The notes beneath the pieces were generated by a model. The model saw only the letters and a program-made list of their open reading frames with translations, was not told where the DNA came from and did no database searches. Made by a program: the position numbers and the translations under genes. Source: Acidimicrobiaceae bacterium (lineage in GTDB: Bacteria; Actinomycetota; Acidimicrobiia; Acidimicrobiales; Aldehydirespiratoraceae). From it: DNA of 64,000 nucleotides. The DNA is taken from the NCBI GenBank assembly GCA_009837445.1, contig VXTM01000020.1, positions 1 through 64,000 on the forward strand. The letters run 5' to 3'. Within the stretch, counting starts at the first letter, position 1, and every line of letters begins with the position of its first letter. Shown piece after piece: positions 10,503 through 19,997 of the stretch.

Positions 10503-11429
10503 TCAGCTGAGTCCCTTCCGCTCGGCCTCCGGTTCCTTCGTGATCATCGTTCCTATTCCAGCGTCCGTGAACAGCTCGAGCAGCACCGCGTGGGGTATGC
10601 GGCCGTCGAGCATGTGGGCGGAGCCGGCCCCGGCCCGGACCGCGTCCACGCAGGCCTGAGCCTTGGGGATCATGCCGCCGTTGATCGCACCGGAGGCGAT
10701 CATGGCCTCCACATCAGTGACTGTGGCCCGGCTCACCAGCGAGGACGGGTCCACGGGGTCGGCCAGCAGGCCGGGCACATCGGTGAGGTACACGACCTTG
10801 GCCGCGCCGAGCGCGCCGGCCAGGGCCGCCGCCACGGTGTCGGCGTTGATGTTGTAGGCCTGGCCCTGCTGATCGGCCCCGATCGAGGACACGACGGGGA
10901 TGATCTCTCTGGTGACGAGCTGCTCGATGATCCGGGGATCGACCGCAGCGACGTCGCCGACATAGCCCAGCTCGGGATCCCGGGGCGCGGCGATGACGAG
11001 CCTGCCGTCCTCGCCGGAGACCCCGAGGGCTGCTCCGCCGTTCGCGTTGATGGCGTTGACGATGTCCCGGCCGACCTTGCCGACCAGCACCATCCGGGCC
11101 ACTTCGAGAGTCTCGGCATCGGTCACCCGCAGGCCGTCGCGGAACTCGCTCTGCTTGCCCATCCGGGCCAGGTGCTCGCCGATCTGGGGACCGCCGCCAT
11201 GGACGACCACCGGGTGCAGCCCGACGGAGCGCACCAGGACGATGTCGCGGGCGAAGGACGCCGCCAGCGCGGGGTCGGTCATGGCGTGACCGCCGTACTT
11301 GACGACCACCACGGCCCCCCGGAAGCGCCGGATGTAGGGCAGCGCCTCCACCAGCGCCCGGGCCCGCCGGTCGGGCTCGAAGCCCTCGGCGGCGCCGGGA
11401 GCGCTCTCGACTCCGGTTGTGACGGTCAT
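10503..11429 (-). CDS. argB: Acetylglutamate kinase
   Basis: Phosphorylates N-acetylglutamate, usually the feedback-controlled step of the cyclic arginine pathway. Amino acid kinase features are visible: VVVKYGGHAM near the N-terminus, VVVHGGGPQIGEHL for substrate binding, and the YNINADTVAAALAGAL and YLTDVPGL segments. The track ORF to 12479 is antisense or out-of-frame upstream. The ATG at 11429 overlaps the argJ stop (ATGA), giving 308 residues. A 73-base tail after the last conserved segment is unremarkable. Confidence 0.97.
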   Translation of the reverse strand: MTVTTGVESAPGAAEGFEPDRRARALVEALPYIRRFRGAVVVVKYGGHAMTDPALAASFARDIVLVRSVGLHPVVVHGGGPQIGEHLARMGKQSEFRDGLRVTDAETLEVARMVLVGKVGRDIVNAINANGGAALGVSGEDGRLVIAAPRDPELGYVGDVAAVDPRIIEQLVTREIIPVVSSIGADQQGQAYNINADTVAAALAGALGAAKVVYLTDVPGLLADPVDPSSLVSRATVTDVEAMIASGAINGGMIPKAQACVDAVRAGAGSAHMLDGRIPHAVLLELFTDAGIGTMITKEPEAERKGLS

Positions 11430-12655
11430 GTCCGGTACCCCGCGTTGATGTCGATGTAGCCGTGGGTCAGGTCGCAGGTCCAGACCGTGGCCTCGCCGTC
11501 GCCGACGCCCACATCGACCCGGAGCTCGATGTTGTCGCCCAGCAGGTGCTCGGTGGCCCTCTCCTCGCGGTAGCCGGGTCTGGGCATACCCGCATCGGCG
11601 CACTGCTCGTCGCCGATCCAGATCGCGAGCCTGTCCCGGTCGGCCCGCTGCCCGGCCTTGCCCACCGCGGCCACGATCCGGCCCCAGTTGGCGTCGGAGG
11701 CGGCCAGTGCGGTCTTCACCAGCGGGGAGTCGGCCACCGCCCGGGCGATGGCCCGCGCCGAGGCATCGTCGGCCGCCCCGGTGACGGTCACGGCGACGAA
11801 CTTGGTGGCGCCCTCGCCGTCGCGCACGATCTGGTGGGCCAGGTCGAGCATCACCGCGTCGAGGGCGGCCTGGAAGTCCGCCATGTGCGCGGCGGCAGGA
11901 TGTCCCGACGTGCCGGTCGCGGCCAGCAGCACGGTGTCGCTGGTGGAGGTGTCGGAGTCGACGGTGATGCGGTTGAAGCTCTGCTCCACCGACCCGGCCA
12001 GGCACTCCTGGGCGGTCGGCGGGTCCACGGCCAGGTCGGTGAACACGAACGCCAGCATGGTGGCCATGTCGGGGGCGATCATGCCGCTGCCCTTGGCGAT
12101 GCCGGCCACATGGGCGCCAGTGCCCGCCACCGGCGCCGACGCCCCCTTGGGGAAGGTGTCGGTGGTGCCGATGGCGGCCGCGGCAACCTCCCAGGCCTCC
12201 GGATCCGCGGCGGAGAGTCCGGCGACGAGGCCGGGCAGCGCCCCGTCGATCCGGTCGACCGGCAGGTCCTCGCCGATCACGCCTGTGGAGGCGACCAGCA
12301 CCTCCTGTGCGGGCGCTCCCAGGGCCCGGGCCACGGACTCCGCGGTGTGCTGGACGGCCCGGTACCCGGCCGCGCCGGTGAACGCGTTGGCGTTTCCCGA
12401 GTTCACGATGATGGCCCGGCCCCGACCCGATGTGGTCGCCAGGACGTGCTTGCACCAGTCGACGGGCGCGGCGGTGCACAGCGACCGGGTGAAGACACCG
12501 GCCACCGAGCTGCCCGATGGGAGCTCGGCCAGCATCACGTCGTCCCGACCCGAATACCGGATCCCGGCCGCGGCGGTGGCCAGCCGCACACCGGCGACGG
12601 TAGCTACCGCCCCGAACGCCTCCGGGGCCAGAGGCGAGACCTTGACCTCAGTCAT
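11426..12655 (-). CDS. argJ: Bifunctional ornithine acetyltransferase / N-acetylglutamate synthase
   Basis: Recycles acetyl groups from N-acetylornithine to glutamate, and may also make N-acetylglutamate from acetyl-CoA. The self-cleavage site of the family is clear: KGSGMIAPDMATMLAF, with the nucleophilic Thr after DMA, so the precursor should split into alpha and beta chains. Length 409 is typical. The ATG follows AGGGAG at good spacing. It sits 18 bases after argC and overlaps argB by 4 bases. No argA is seen, as expected for the cyclic pathway. Confidence 0.97.
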   Translation of the reverse strand: MTEVKVSPLAPEAFGAVATVAGVRLATAAAGIRYSGRDDVMLAELPSGSSVAGVFTRSLCTAAPVDWCKHVLATTSGRGRAIIVNSGNANAFTGAAGYRAVQHTAESVARALGAPAQEVLVASTGVIGEDLPVDRIDGALPGLVAGLSAADPEAWEVAAAAIGTTDTFPKGASAPVAGTGAHVAGIAKGSGMIAPDMATMLAFVFTDLAVDPPTAQECLAGSVEQSFNRITVDSDTSTSDTVLLAATGTSGHPAAAHMADFQAALDAVMLDLAHQIVRDGEGATKFVAVTVTGAADDASARAIARAVADSPLVKTALAASDANWGRIVAAVGKAGQRADRDRLAIWIGDEQCADAGMPRPGYREERATEHLLGDNIELRVDVGVGDGEATVWTCDLTHGYIDINAGYRT

Positions 12656-12673
12656 CTCGGTCTCCCTGGATCC

Positions 12674-13708
12674 CTAGGGGTAGAGCCCGGCCGGGGCCAG
12701 CCCGGCGGTCTCGTCGATCCCCAGCGCGAGGTTGGCGCACTGCACGGCCTGACCCGAGGCTCCCTTGACCAGGTTGTCGAGCGCGGCGATGGCCACGACC
12801 CAGCCGGTGCGGGCGTCGGCCCTCGCCGTGATGTGAACGCTGTTAGACCCCAGCGTCGCCTTGGTGGACGGCGACCGCTCGCTCACCACCACGAACGGCT
12901 CGTCGCAGTAGGCGTCGGCCAGCACGCCGAGAATGTCGGTGGTGCTGGCGGCGGCGACGGGCCTGGCGTAGCAGGTGGCCAGGATCCCCCGGTTCATGGG
13001 GGCCAGGTGGGGCGTGAACAGAACCTGGACGCCGGTGCCGGCATGGAGTGACAGGGCCATCTCGATCTCGGGCGTGTGCCGGTGGTTCAGCAGGCCGTAG
13101 GCGGTGAAGTCCTCGTCCACCGCGCAGAAGGTCGTATTCGCCTTGGGGGGCCGGCCCGCGCCGGACACGCCGCTGGCGGCATCGACGATGATGCCGGTGG
13201 GCTCGACCAAACCGGCGGCCACCAGCGGAGCGAGCGCCAGCGAGGCGGTGGTCACGTAGCAGCCGGGGGCGGCCACCAGTTCGGCGCCCCGTATGTCGTC
13301 GCGGAACAGCTCGGGGAGGCCGAACACGAACTCGTCGAGCAGTTCCGGCGCGCTGTGCGCTTCGCCGTACCACTCCGGGTAGAGCCTTGGGTCATCGAGC
13401 CGGAAGTCAGCGGCCAGGTCGACGACATGCTTCACGTCGCCCCGCAGTTCCGGCACCACTGCCTGCGACGCGCCGTGGGGCAGCCCGCAGAAGGCAAGGT
13501 CGCAGCCGGAGGCGATGCCGGGCTCGTAGGGTACGAACTCGGCGCCGCCGTAGGCCGCGGCCAGGCTCGGGTACAGGTCGGCCACCGCCCTGCCGGCCAT
13601 CGACTCCCCTGTGGCCACGGCCACTTCCAGGTCGGGGTGGGACGCGCAGATCCTCAACAGCTCCGCGCCGGTGAACCCCGACGCGCCGATGACCGCAACC
13701 TTGTGCAT
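12674..13708 (-). CDS. argC: N-acetyl-gamma-glutamyl-phosphate reductase
   Basis: First gene of the arginine operon; an NADPH-dependent reductase. The Rossmann start VAVIGASGFTGAELLRI and the catalytic cysteine in AAPGCYVTT are present; 344 residues is normal. The ATG has no Shine-Dalgarno. A TTGCAA-N17-TAGTCT promoter places the predicted transcription start on the A of the ATG, so the mRNA should be leaderless. An ArgR-type dyad covers the -35 hexamer. Confidence 0.97.
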   Translation of the reverse strand: MHKVAVIGASGFTGAELLRICASHPDLEVAVATGESMAGRAVADLYPSLAAAYGGAEFVPYEPGIASGCDLAFCGLPHGASQAVVPELRGDVKHVVDLAADFRLDDPRLYPEWYGEAHSAPELLDEFVFGLPELFRDDIRGAELVAAPGCYVTTASLALAPLVAAGLVEPTGIIVDAASGVSGAGRPPKANTTFCAVDEDFTAYGLLNHRHTPEIEMALSLHAGTGVQVLFTPHLAPMNRGILATCYARPVAAASTTDILGVLADAYCDEPFVVVSERSPSTKATLGSNSVHITARADARTGWVVAIAALDNLVKGASGQAVQCANLALGIDETAGLAPAGLYP

Positions 13709-13714
13709 CCCGCC

Positions 13715-13775
13715 AGACTAACGGGCCGTCCGAATGATTGCAACTATGTGCATTAGTGAGATACTAGTTGCACGA
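13715..13775 (-). promoter_or_regulatory. argC promoter with overlapping ArgR operator
   Basis: On the minus strand, TTGCAA (13738-13743), a 17-base spacer and TAGTCT (13715-13720) form a promoter whose start falls at 13708, the argC ATG. The 18-base imperfect dyad ATTGCA-N6-TGCATT at 13737-13754 spans the -35 and has the length and symmetry of an ARG box. A weaker half-site containing TTGCAC lies 3 bases further on, as in tandem ARG boxes. argR is in the operon it would control. Confidence 0.65.
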
Positions 13776-13777
13776 AG

Positions 13778-16153
13778 TCAGGATCGGAGGACCGCTCCGG
13801 TGCGGCGGGACGTCTCGTCGATGCAGCGCTGGCGGGCCTCGGCCACCTCGGCGTCGGTGAGGGTGCGGTCCTGGGCCTGGAACCGCAGCCGGTAGGCGAG
13901 ACTGCGCGAGCCGTCGGGCACGCCCGCTCCCCGGTAGGTGTCGAACAGCTGGATGTCGGCCAGCAACGACCCGGCTGAGGCCCGCAGCGCCCGCTCCACA
14001 TGAGCGGCAGCCACGCTCTCGGCGACGACGAAGGCCAGGTCCACGTCGCTGGGCGGGTACTTGCTGACCGGCCGGTAGCGGCGCCGGGTCCTGGGCCCGT
14101 CCAGCACCTCCTGAAGATCTAGCTGGAGCCACGCCACCCGGCCCGACACCCCACTGGCTTCGAGCACTTCGGGATCGACCTCACCCACCGCGCCCCGGGA
14201 CCGCCCGGCCACCACCACTTCGGCGGCGCGGGTGGGGTGCATTCCCGGCAGCCCGGCGGCGCGCAGTTCGACCGCGGGCAGCGCCAGTGCGTCCGTGAGC
14301 AGGTCGAGGACCGCCACCGCGGCCGGCGCCTCCTCACCCGCTAGGGCGACGGCCAGGAACTCCCGCTCGTCGGGCAGCAGCTGCCCCTCTGGCGCGGGCC
14401 CATAGACGTGGCCGATCTCGAACAGCCGCACATCGCCGTTGAAGTGGCGCTGGTTGTAGGCCACCGCCTGCAGCTGCCCGGGCAGCAGCGAGGTCCGCAG
14501 CACCGACTCGCTGTCGTCGACCGGGTTGGACAGCGTGACGCCGTCCTCGGGCAGGCCCACCGCGGCCAGCGAGCCGGGCGCCACGAACGGCATCGGCTGG
14601 GTCTCGTAGCAGCCCGCACCCACCAGCACGTCGCGCACCAGCCGCCGGTCCTTCTGATAGGCCGACAGCCCGCCGGCCTCGTTGGCGGTGGGCACGGTGC
14701 GCTCGATGCTCTCGTACCCGTGGAGCCGGGCCACCTCCTCGGCGATGTCGGTCTCGGTTTCGGTGTCCCATCGCCAACTCGGGATGGTCACCTCCAGCTC
14801 GGCGTCGCCGGCGGGGTCCGCCCCGAAACCTATGGACCGCAGGTGACCGGCCATCTCGGTGGCGCCCAGGCCGGTGCCCAGCAGGCTGTTGACCCTGGCG
14901 GCCCGCACCCGCAGCGGGCGGCGGTCGGGCAGGTCGCCGCGCTCGTCGATCGTGCCGCGGGTCACCTCGGCGCCCTCCGCCGCGGCCAGCTGCACGAAGC
15001 GGTTCATGCAGCGCTCCATGTTGTAGCCCCAGTCGGCGCCCCTCCGGAAGCGGGTGGCGGCCTCGCTGGAGAGGTTCAGCCGTTTGGCCGTGCGGGAAAT
15101 CGACGGCGGGTCCCACCACGCCATCTCCACCAGCACGTCGGTGGTACCGGCGTCGATCTCGGTGGACGCGCCGCCCATCACGCCGGCGATGCCGATCGCC
15201 TCGTCGTCACCGTCGGCGATCACCCCGTCGCCGGCAGCCAGCGTGCGGTGTACGCCGTCGAGGGTGGTGATGGTCTCGCCGTCACGGGCCCGGCGCACCC
15301 GGATCCGGGCTCCGGCCACCCGGCCCAAGTCGAAGGTGTGGCTGGGCTGGCCCAGCTCGAGCATCACGTAGTTGGAGATGTCGACGATCAGGTTGATGGG
15401 ACGCTGGCCCAGAGCGGTCAGCCGGTTGGCCATCCACGGCGGCGACGAGCCCTGCGCGGCGTTGCGCAGCACCCGGCCGACGAAGCGGCCGCAAAGGGTG
15501 GGGTCGACGATCTCCACATCGACCGACTCGGCGATGTCCGGTCCGGAGGGGGCCGTGGACCAGTCGGGAGGCTCGAAGGCTACGCCGAGGCCGGCGGCCA
15601 GGTCGCGGGCCACGCCCATGACCGACAGGGCGTCGGGCCGGTTGGCGCCGACCTCGAGATCCCACAGGACGTCGGGCGCCAGACCCAGAGCGTCGGCCAG
15701 CGGCGTGCCCGGCCCGGCACCGGCGGCAGCCCGGTCGTTGAGGATCATGATGCCGTCGGCGTCGTCACCCATCTCGAGCTCGATCTCCGAGCAGCACATG
15801 CCCTCGGAGGCCTGGCCTCTCATCTTGCGGCGGGCGATCTCCAGCCCGCCAGGCAGCACGGTGCCCACCCGGGCCAGCGGTACCAGGTCGCCGACGGCCA
15901 TGTTGAACGCCCCGCAGCAGACCTGCAGGGTCTTGCCGGAGCCGTCGTCGACCTCGACGAGCTGGATTCGGTCGGCGTCGGGGTGGGGGCGCAGCTCGAG
16001 TACCCGACCCAGTACCACGCCGTCGGGCACCGAGCCGGTGACGGTCGTCTCCTCGACCGTCAGACCGAGCGCGCTGAGCACGTCGCCGAGCTCGGCGGGG
16101 TCTCCGCCGATGCCGGGCGCGAACTCCCGGAGCCACGACAGCAGGACCTTCAT
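13778..16153 (-). CDS. pheT: Phenylalanyl-tRNA synthetase beta subunit
   Basis: The large subunit of the (alpha-beta)2 PheRS. In order: an N-terminal OB-fold tRNA-binding domain (about residues 40-150), the B3/B4 domain with the editing site, the B5 domain (RPLRVRAARVNSLLG), a catalytic-like core, and a C-terminal FDX-ACB anticodon-binding domain (YRPVSKYPPSDVDLAFVV onward). Length 791 is typical. It follows pheS after 31 bases with a GGGAG Shine-Dalgarno. It ends just before the argC control region. Confidence 0.97.
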   Translation of the reverse strand: MKVLLSWLREFAPGIGGDPAELGDVLSALGLTVEETTVTGSVPDGVVLGRVLELRPHPDADRIQLVEVDDGSGKTLQVCCGAFNMAVGDLVPLARVGTVLPGGLEIARRKMRGQASEGMCCSEIELEMGDDADGIMILNDRAAAGAGPGTPLADALGLAPDVLWDLEVGANRPDALSVMGVARDLAAGLGVAFEPPDWSTAPSGPDIAESVDVEIVDPTLCGRFVGRVLRNAAQGSSPPWMANRLTALGQRPINLIVDISNYVMLELGQPSHTFDLGRVAGARIRVRRARDGETITTLDGVHRTLAAGDGVIADGDDEAIGIAGVMGGASTEIDAGTTDVLVEMAWWDPPSISRTAKRLNLSSEAATRFRRGADWGYNMERCMNRFVQLAAAEGAEVTRGTIDERGDLPDRRPLRVRAARVNSLLGTGLGATEMAGHLRSIGFGADPAGDAELEVTIPSWRWDTETETDIAEEVARLHGYESIERTVPTANEAGGLSAYQKDRRLVRDVLVGAGCYETQPMPFVAPGSLAAVGLPEDGVTLSNPVDDSESVLRTSLLPGQLQAVAYNQRHFNGDVRLFEIGHVYGPAPEGQLLPDEREFLAVALAGEEAPAAVAVLDLLTDALALPAVELRAAGLPGMHPTRAAEVVVAGRSRGAVGEVDPEVLEASGVSGRVAWLQLDLQEVLDGPRTRRRYRPVSKYPPSDVDLAFVVAESVAAAHVERALRASAGSLLADIQLFDTYRGAGVPDGSRSLAYRLRFQAQDRTLTDAEVAEARQRCIDETSRRTGAVLRS

Positions 16154-16184
16154 CGCAGGCTCCCGATCATGGTCGTCTCGCCCA

Positions 16185-17192
16185 TCAGAACTGCCTCAAG
16201 AAGCGAGTGTCGCTGTTGACGAACTCGCGGATGTCGTCGATCTCGTGGCGCATCACCGCCAGCCGGTCGATGCCGAAGCCGAAGGCGAAGCCCTGCCACT
16301 CCTCGGGATCGATCCCGCAGTTGCTCAGCACGTTGGGATGGACCATCCCGCAGCCGCCCAGCTCCAGCCACGACCCGTCGGGCCGGGAGATGTCGAACTC
16401 GGCCGACGGCTCGGTGAACGGGAAGTAGGACGGGCGCAGCCGGCTCTTGACCTCCCTGCCGAAGAAGGCCCTGACGAACTCGTCGATGGTGCCAGCGAGG
16501 TCGCCCATGGTGATGTTGCGGTCCACGGCCAGGCCCTCGATCTGGTTGAAGGCCGGCAAGTGGGTGGCGTCGGCGGTGTCGGTCCGGAAGGTGCGGCCCG
16601 GCGCCACGATGTAGACGGGCGGCTTGCGCTTCTCCATCACCCGGATCTGCACCGGTGACGTGTGAGAGCGCAGCATGACTTCCTCGGGCTCCCCGAGGTT
16701 GACGAAGATTGTGTCGAAACTGCCCCGGGCCGGATGCCAGTCGGGGATGTTGAGGGCCTCGAAGTTGTACCAGGCCGTCTCGACCTCCGGGCCCTCGGCG
16801 ACGGTGTAGCCCATCCCGACGAACACGTCCTCGAGGCGGTCGCGGGCCTGAGTCACGGGATGCAGGCGCCCACGGCTCAGCGGGACGGTATGGGGCAGGC
16901 GCTCGGTGAGGTCCAGCCGCTCGGCGGCATGGCGGTCGTCCCGGTCAGCAGCCGCCAGACGCTCACGGGCCCCAGCGGCCGCGGTCTCCACCCGGGCGCG
17001 GGCCTCGTTGAGGCGGCGACCGGCCTCGGCTCTGTCGCCGGGGGCGAGATCGGCGAGCCGGCGCTTGGCATCGGCGAAGAGCGAGCGCCGCCCCAGCAGC
17101 TCCCGCTCGACACCGGAGACGGCATCGAGATCGGCGGCCGCGGCGAGGCGCTCCTCGGCCCCGACGGCGGCCTGCTCGTAGCCCTCGATCAC
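16185..17192 (-). CDS. pheS: Phenylalanyl-tRNA synthetase alpha subunit
   Basis: The catalytic class II subunit that activates phenylalanine. An N-terminal coiled-coil (about residues 1-90) is followed by the catalytic core. Class II motifs are visible around VETAWYNFEALNIP, LRSHTSPVQIRVM and FGFGIDRLAVMRH. The GTG start lacks a Shine-Dalgarno; TAGCCT (17200-17205) sits 7 bases upstream, consistent with leaderless transcription starting the pheST unit separately from the rRNA methyltransferase gene 48 bases before it. Confidence 0.97.
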   Translation of the reverse strand: MIEGYEQAAVGAEERLAAAADLDAVSGVERELLGRRSLFADAKRRLADLAPGDRAEAGRRLNEARARVETAAAGARERLAAADRDDRHAAERLDLTERLPHTVPLSRGRLHPVTQARDRLEDVFVGMGYTVAEGPEVETAWYNFEALNIPDWHPARGSFDTIFVNLGEPEEVMLRSHTSPVQIRVMEKRKPPVYIVAPGRTFRTDTADATHLPAFNQIEGLAVDRNITMGDLAGTIDEFVRAFFGREVKSRLRPSYFPFTEPSAEFDISRPDGSWLELGGCGMVHPNVLSNCGIDPEEWQGFAFGFGIDRLAVMRHEIDDIREFVNSDTRFLRQF

Positions 17193-17240
17193 CCGAGAGA
17201 GGCTAATGGCGTCCGCGCCCGCTGCCCGGCAGACCGGATC

Positions 17241-18038
17241 TCACGACTGGCGGCGGTACTCGAAGGCGAGGAGAGTGGCGGCCATGGCCACGTTGAGCGA
17301 CTCGGTGTCGCCCGCCATCGGGATCCGGACTCGGTAGTCGGCGAGTTCTCGCAGCGACGGGTCGAGGCCGTGGGACTCCGATCCGAGCACGAGAGCCACC
17401 GGGCCCTGCAGTGCGGCGAGCACGCCGGAGTCGTGGCGCTCCCCATCGTGGGGGTCGGCGGCCACGATGGTCGCCCCCGCGGCCTGGAGGGCCTCGAGGA
17501 CAGCCGGGGCGTCGGCCGCCTGTACGACCGGCACGCGAAGCACCGAGCCGGCCGAGGCCCTTACCGTTTTGGGAGCCCACGGGTCGGCCCCGCCCACCAG
17601 GACCACACAGCGAGCCGCGCAGGCCCCGGCGGCGCGGATGATCGTGCCTGCATTCCCGGGATCGGCGACGCCGGCGAGCACCAGCACGAGATCGTCCGGA
17701 GACAGCGACCCGGGCAGCTCGACGGTGGGCCGTGCGACCAGCGCCAGCACGGGTTGAGGGCTCACGGCGGGCGCCACCGAATCGAAGGCCCTTTCTGTGA
17801 GGGTGAGCACCTCGGTGCCTGAGTCGAGACGCTGCAGGGCATCCCGCGCCGCGGGTGCCTGCTCGGCCGACTCGCTGACCACCACCAGCGCTGGCTTGAT
17901 CCCAGCCGCCAGCGCCTCCGACAGGGTGCGCGCCCCTTCCAGCACTACCCGGGCATCACCCGGGGATCGACGGCGCACGAGGCGCCGCAGCTCGGCTACC
18001 CGCTTGTGGCGCGGCCCGAGCGCTTGGGGTTCGGTCAG
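17241..18038 (-). CDS. TrmH/SpoU-family RNA 2'-O-methyltransferase
   Basis: A SPOUT methyltransferase that probably modifies rRNA, as in the TsnR/RlmB group usually found after rplT. All three family motifs are present: [26 protein letters not shown] and [16 protein letters not shown]. The track ORF to 18632 is out-of-frame upstream. Family N-termini normally begin near the region read here as [20 protein letters not shown]. The only codon that could start there is CTG at 18038, overlapping the rplT stop (CTGA). GTG at 17978 is the first conventional start and would shorten the N-terminus by 20 residues. The start is therefore uncertain. Confidence 0.88.
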   Translation of the reverse strand: MTEPQALGPRHKRVAELRRLVRRRSPGDARVVLEGARTLSEALAAGIKPALVVVSESAEQAPAARDALQRLDSGTEVLTLTERAFDSVAPAVSPQPVLALVARPTVELPGSLSPDDLVLVLAGVADPGNAGTIIRAAGACAARCVVLVGGADPWAPKTVRASAGSVLRVPVVQAADAPAVLEALQAAGATIVAADPHDGERHDSGVLAALQGPVALVLGSESHGLDPSLRELADYRVRIPMAGDTESLNVAMAATLLAFEYRRQS

Positions 18039-18409
18039 CTGGCCTGGGCCTGGGCCGCCGAGGCCTCGGAGGCTGTCTCGACCAGCGCTGAGAACGCGTC
18101 GGCGTCGTTGACGGCCAGGTCGGCGAGGATCTTGCGGTCGACTTCGATTCCGGCCGCCTTCAGCCCGGCGATGAAGCGGCTGTAGGAGGTTCCCCGCTGG
18201 CGGCACGCGGCGTTGATCCGCTGGATCCAGAGCCGGCGGAAATCGTTCTTGCGGGCCCTGCGATCCCGGAACGCGTAGTTGCCGGAGTGCATGAGCTGCT
18301 CGTTGGCGGACCGCCAGGACCGGGACTTGTTCCCGTAGTAGCCCTTGGCCCGCGACAGCACCGCTCGGCGGCGGCGCCTGGACTGGGCGGGGCGTGTCAC
18401 TCTGGCCAT
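18035..18409 (-). CDS. rplT: Ribosomal protein L20
   Basis: A large-subunit assembly protein. The sequence has the standard N-terminal basic stretch ([19 protein letters not shown]) and the [25 protein letters not shown] core. A short Ala/Gln-rich C-terminal tail is added. It is the third gene of the conserved infC-rpmI-rplT unit, with AAGGAG ahead of the ATG. In bacteria this unit is often autoregulated by L20; no L20 site was recognised here. Confidence 0.98.
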   Translation of the reverse strand: MARVTRPAQSRRRRRAVLSRAKGYYGNKSRSWRSANEQLMHSGNYAFRDRRARKNDFRRLWIQRINAACRQRGTSYSRFIAGLKAAGIEVDRKILADLAVNDADAFSALVETASEASAAQAQAS

Positions 18410-18465
18410 CGTCTGGTCTCCTTGATGTGCTTCGGGCGCTCAGCCGAGCGTCTCGGGCGGCCCCG

Positions 18466-18657
18466 CTAGATGCCCAGGTCCCGCAGCATCCGCTCGTCCG
18501 ACGACGACACGTCGGCGGGAGCCCGGAGCTGGCGCTTGCGCTTGGGGGACTTCTTCTCGAGGATGTGGTTCTTGTTGATCCGGCGGCGCCGCAGCTTGCC
18601 GGAGCCGGTCCGCCGGAAGCGCTTGGCCGCACCCCGGTGCGTCTTCATCTTGGGCAT
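18466..18657 (-). CDS. rpmI: Ribosomal protein L35
   Basis: A small basic large-subunit protein (63 residues). The [21 protein letters not shown] start and the [15 protein letters not shown] segment are characteristic. A GGGAG Shine-Dalgarno precedes the ATG. It lies between infC and rplT. Confidence 0.98.
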   Translation of the reverse strand: MPKMKTHRGAAKRFRRTGSGKLRRRRINKNHILEKKSPKRKRQLRAPADVSSSDERMLRDLGI

Positions 18658-18735
18658 GGCTGGCTCCCGATCCTGTTGTGGCTGGCTTGCGGTTGCTGGT
18701 GCTCGCTGCGGTGTGCGTGCGATGCGGTGAGGCTT

Positions 18736-19338
<603 letters not shown>

Positions 19339-19384
19339 CGCCTTTCACTCCTCGTGAGCACGGAACCTCCGTATTCGGGCGGAA

Positions 19385-19406
19385 CGCCCCGGCCGCGGCC
19401 GGGGCG
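19385..19406. repeat. Perfect 22-base palindrome in the infC/DUF1844 divergent region
   Basis: The 11-base half CGCCCCGGCCG is followed by its exact reverse complement. It lies about 47 bases upstream of the infC start on that strand, so it could form a very stable hairpin in the infC leader. There is no following T-run, so a classical terminator is unlikely. The remaining bases of the 159-base gap hold a GGAGG site for the plus-strand gene and TAGGGT/TACCCT hexamers, with no clear -35. Confidence 0.6.
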
Positions 19407-19497
19407 CTGGTCCGCTGGATTGACCCCGGTAGGGTAGCAGCCGGTCACAGCAAGCGACCACGCCCGCTGGCGAGCCGTCAAAGTTGGAGGTGTCCAT

Positions 19498-19980
19498 ATG
19501 AGCACGCTGTGGACACCCGGAGGCGAGGTGCCGGTCGGCGACCGTCCCTCCGATGCCGGCCCGGCCGGCACCGCGGGAGCCTCCGACCCCTCGGAGCCCG
19601 AAGGCTTCGACCTCGACAGCCTCTCGCCGGAGGAGCGCGAGCAGGCCGAGCAGTACATCCGGGAACTGGCTGAGTCCCGGGAGCGGCTCAAGTCGGTGCC
19701 CGCGTCGGTGGTGGTGGCCAACCACGCCATGGGCCTCTACGAGTTGGCCGCCCTGCATCTGGCCAGCCAGCCGCCGAACTTCACCGAGGCGACGGTGGCC
19801 ATCGACGCCCTCGGCGCGCTACTCGACGGGATGAAGGACCGGCTCGGCGAACCCGAGGCCACCCTACGCGAGGCCATGTCACAGATCCGCATGGCCTTCG
19901 TCCAGCTCAAGAACCGCCCCCAAGACCCGGAGGCCGCCGACACCGGCGACGACGGCTCAGAAGACGACCCCGCCGCCTGA
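19498..19980 (+). CDS. DUF1844-family protein
   Basis: A conserved protein of unknown function, usually located beside infC in Actinobacteria, as here. The central helical region (VVVANHAMGLYELAALHLAS, then AIDALGALLDGMKDRLG) carries the family pattern. Both termini are acidic, Pro-rich and probably disordered. No transmembrane segment or catalytic motif is visible. The ATG has a GGAGG Shine-Dalgarno. It is divergent from infC and converges on hisG, with 17 bases between them. Confidence 0.88.
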   Translation: MSTLWTPGGEVPVGDRPSDAGPAGTAGASDPSEPEGFDLDSLSPEEREQAEQYIRELAESRERLKSVPASVVVANHAMGLYELAALHLASQPPNFTEATVAIDALGALLDGMKDRLGEPEATLREAMSQIRMAFVQLKNRPQDPEAADTGDDGSEDDPAA

Positions 19981-19997
19981 GCCAGCGGTGCGCCCCT

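Noticed and set aside
11430-12479. Upstream extension of the argB ORF (658 aa in the track)
   Set aside because: This part overlaps argJ in another frame; the ATG at 11429 overlapping the argJ stop is the natural start.
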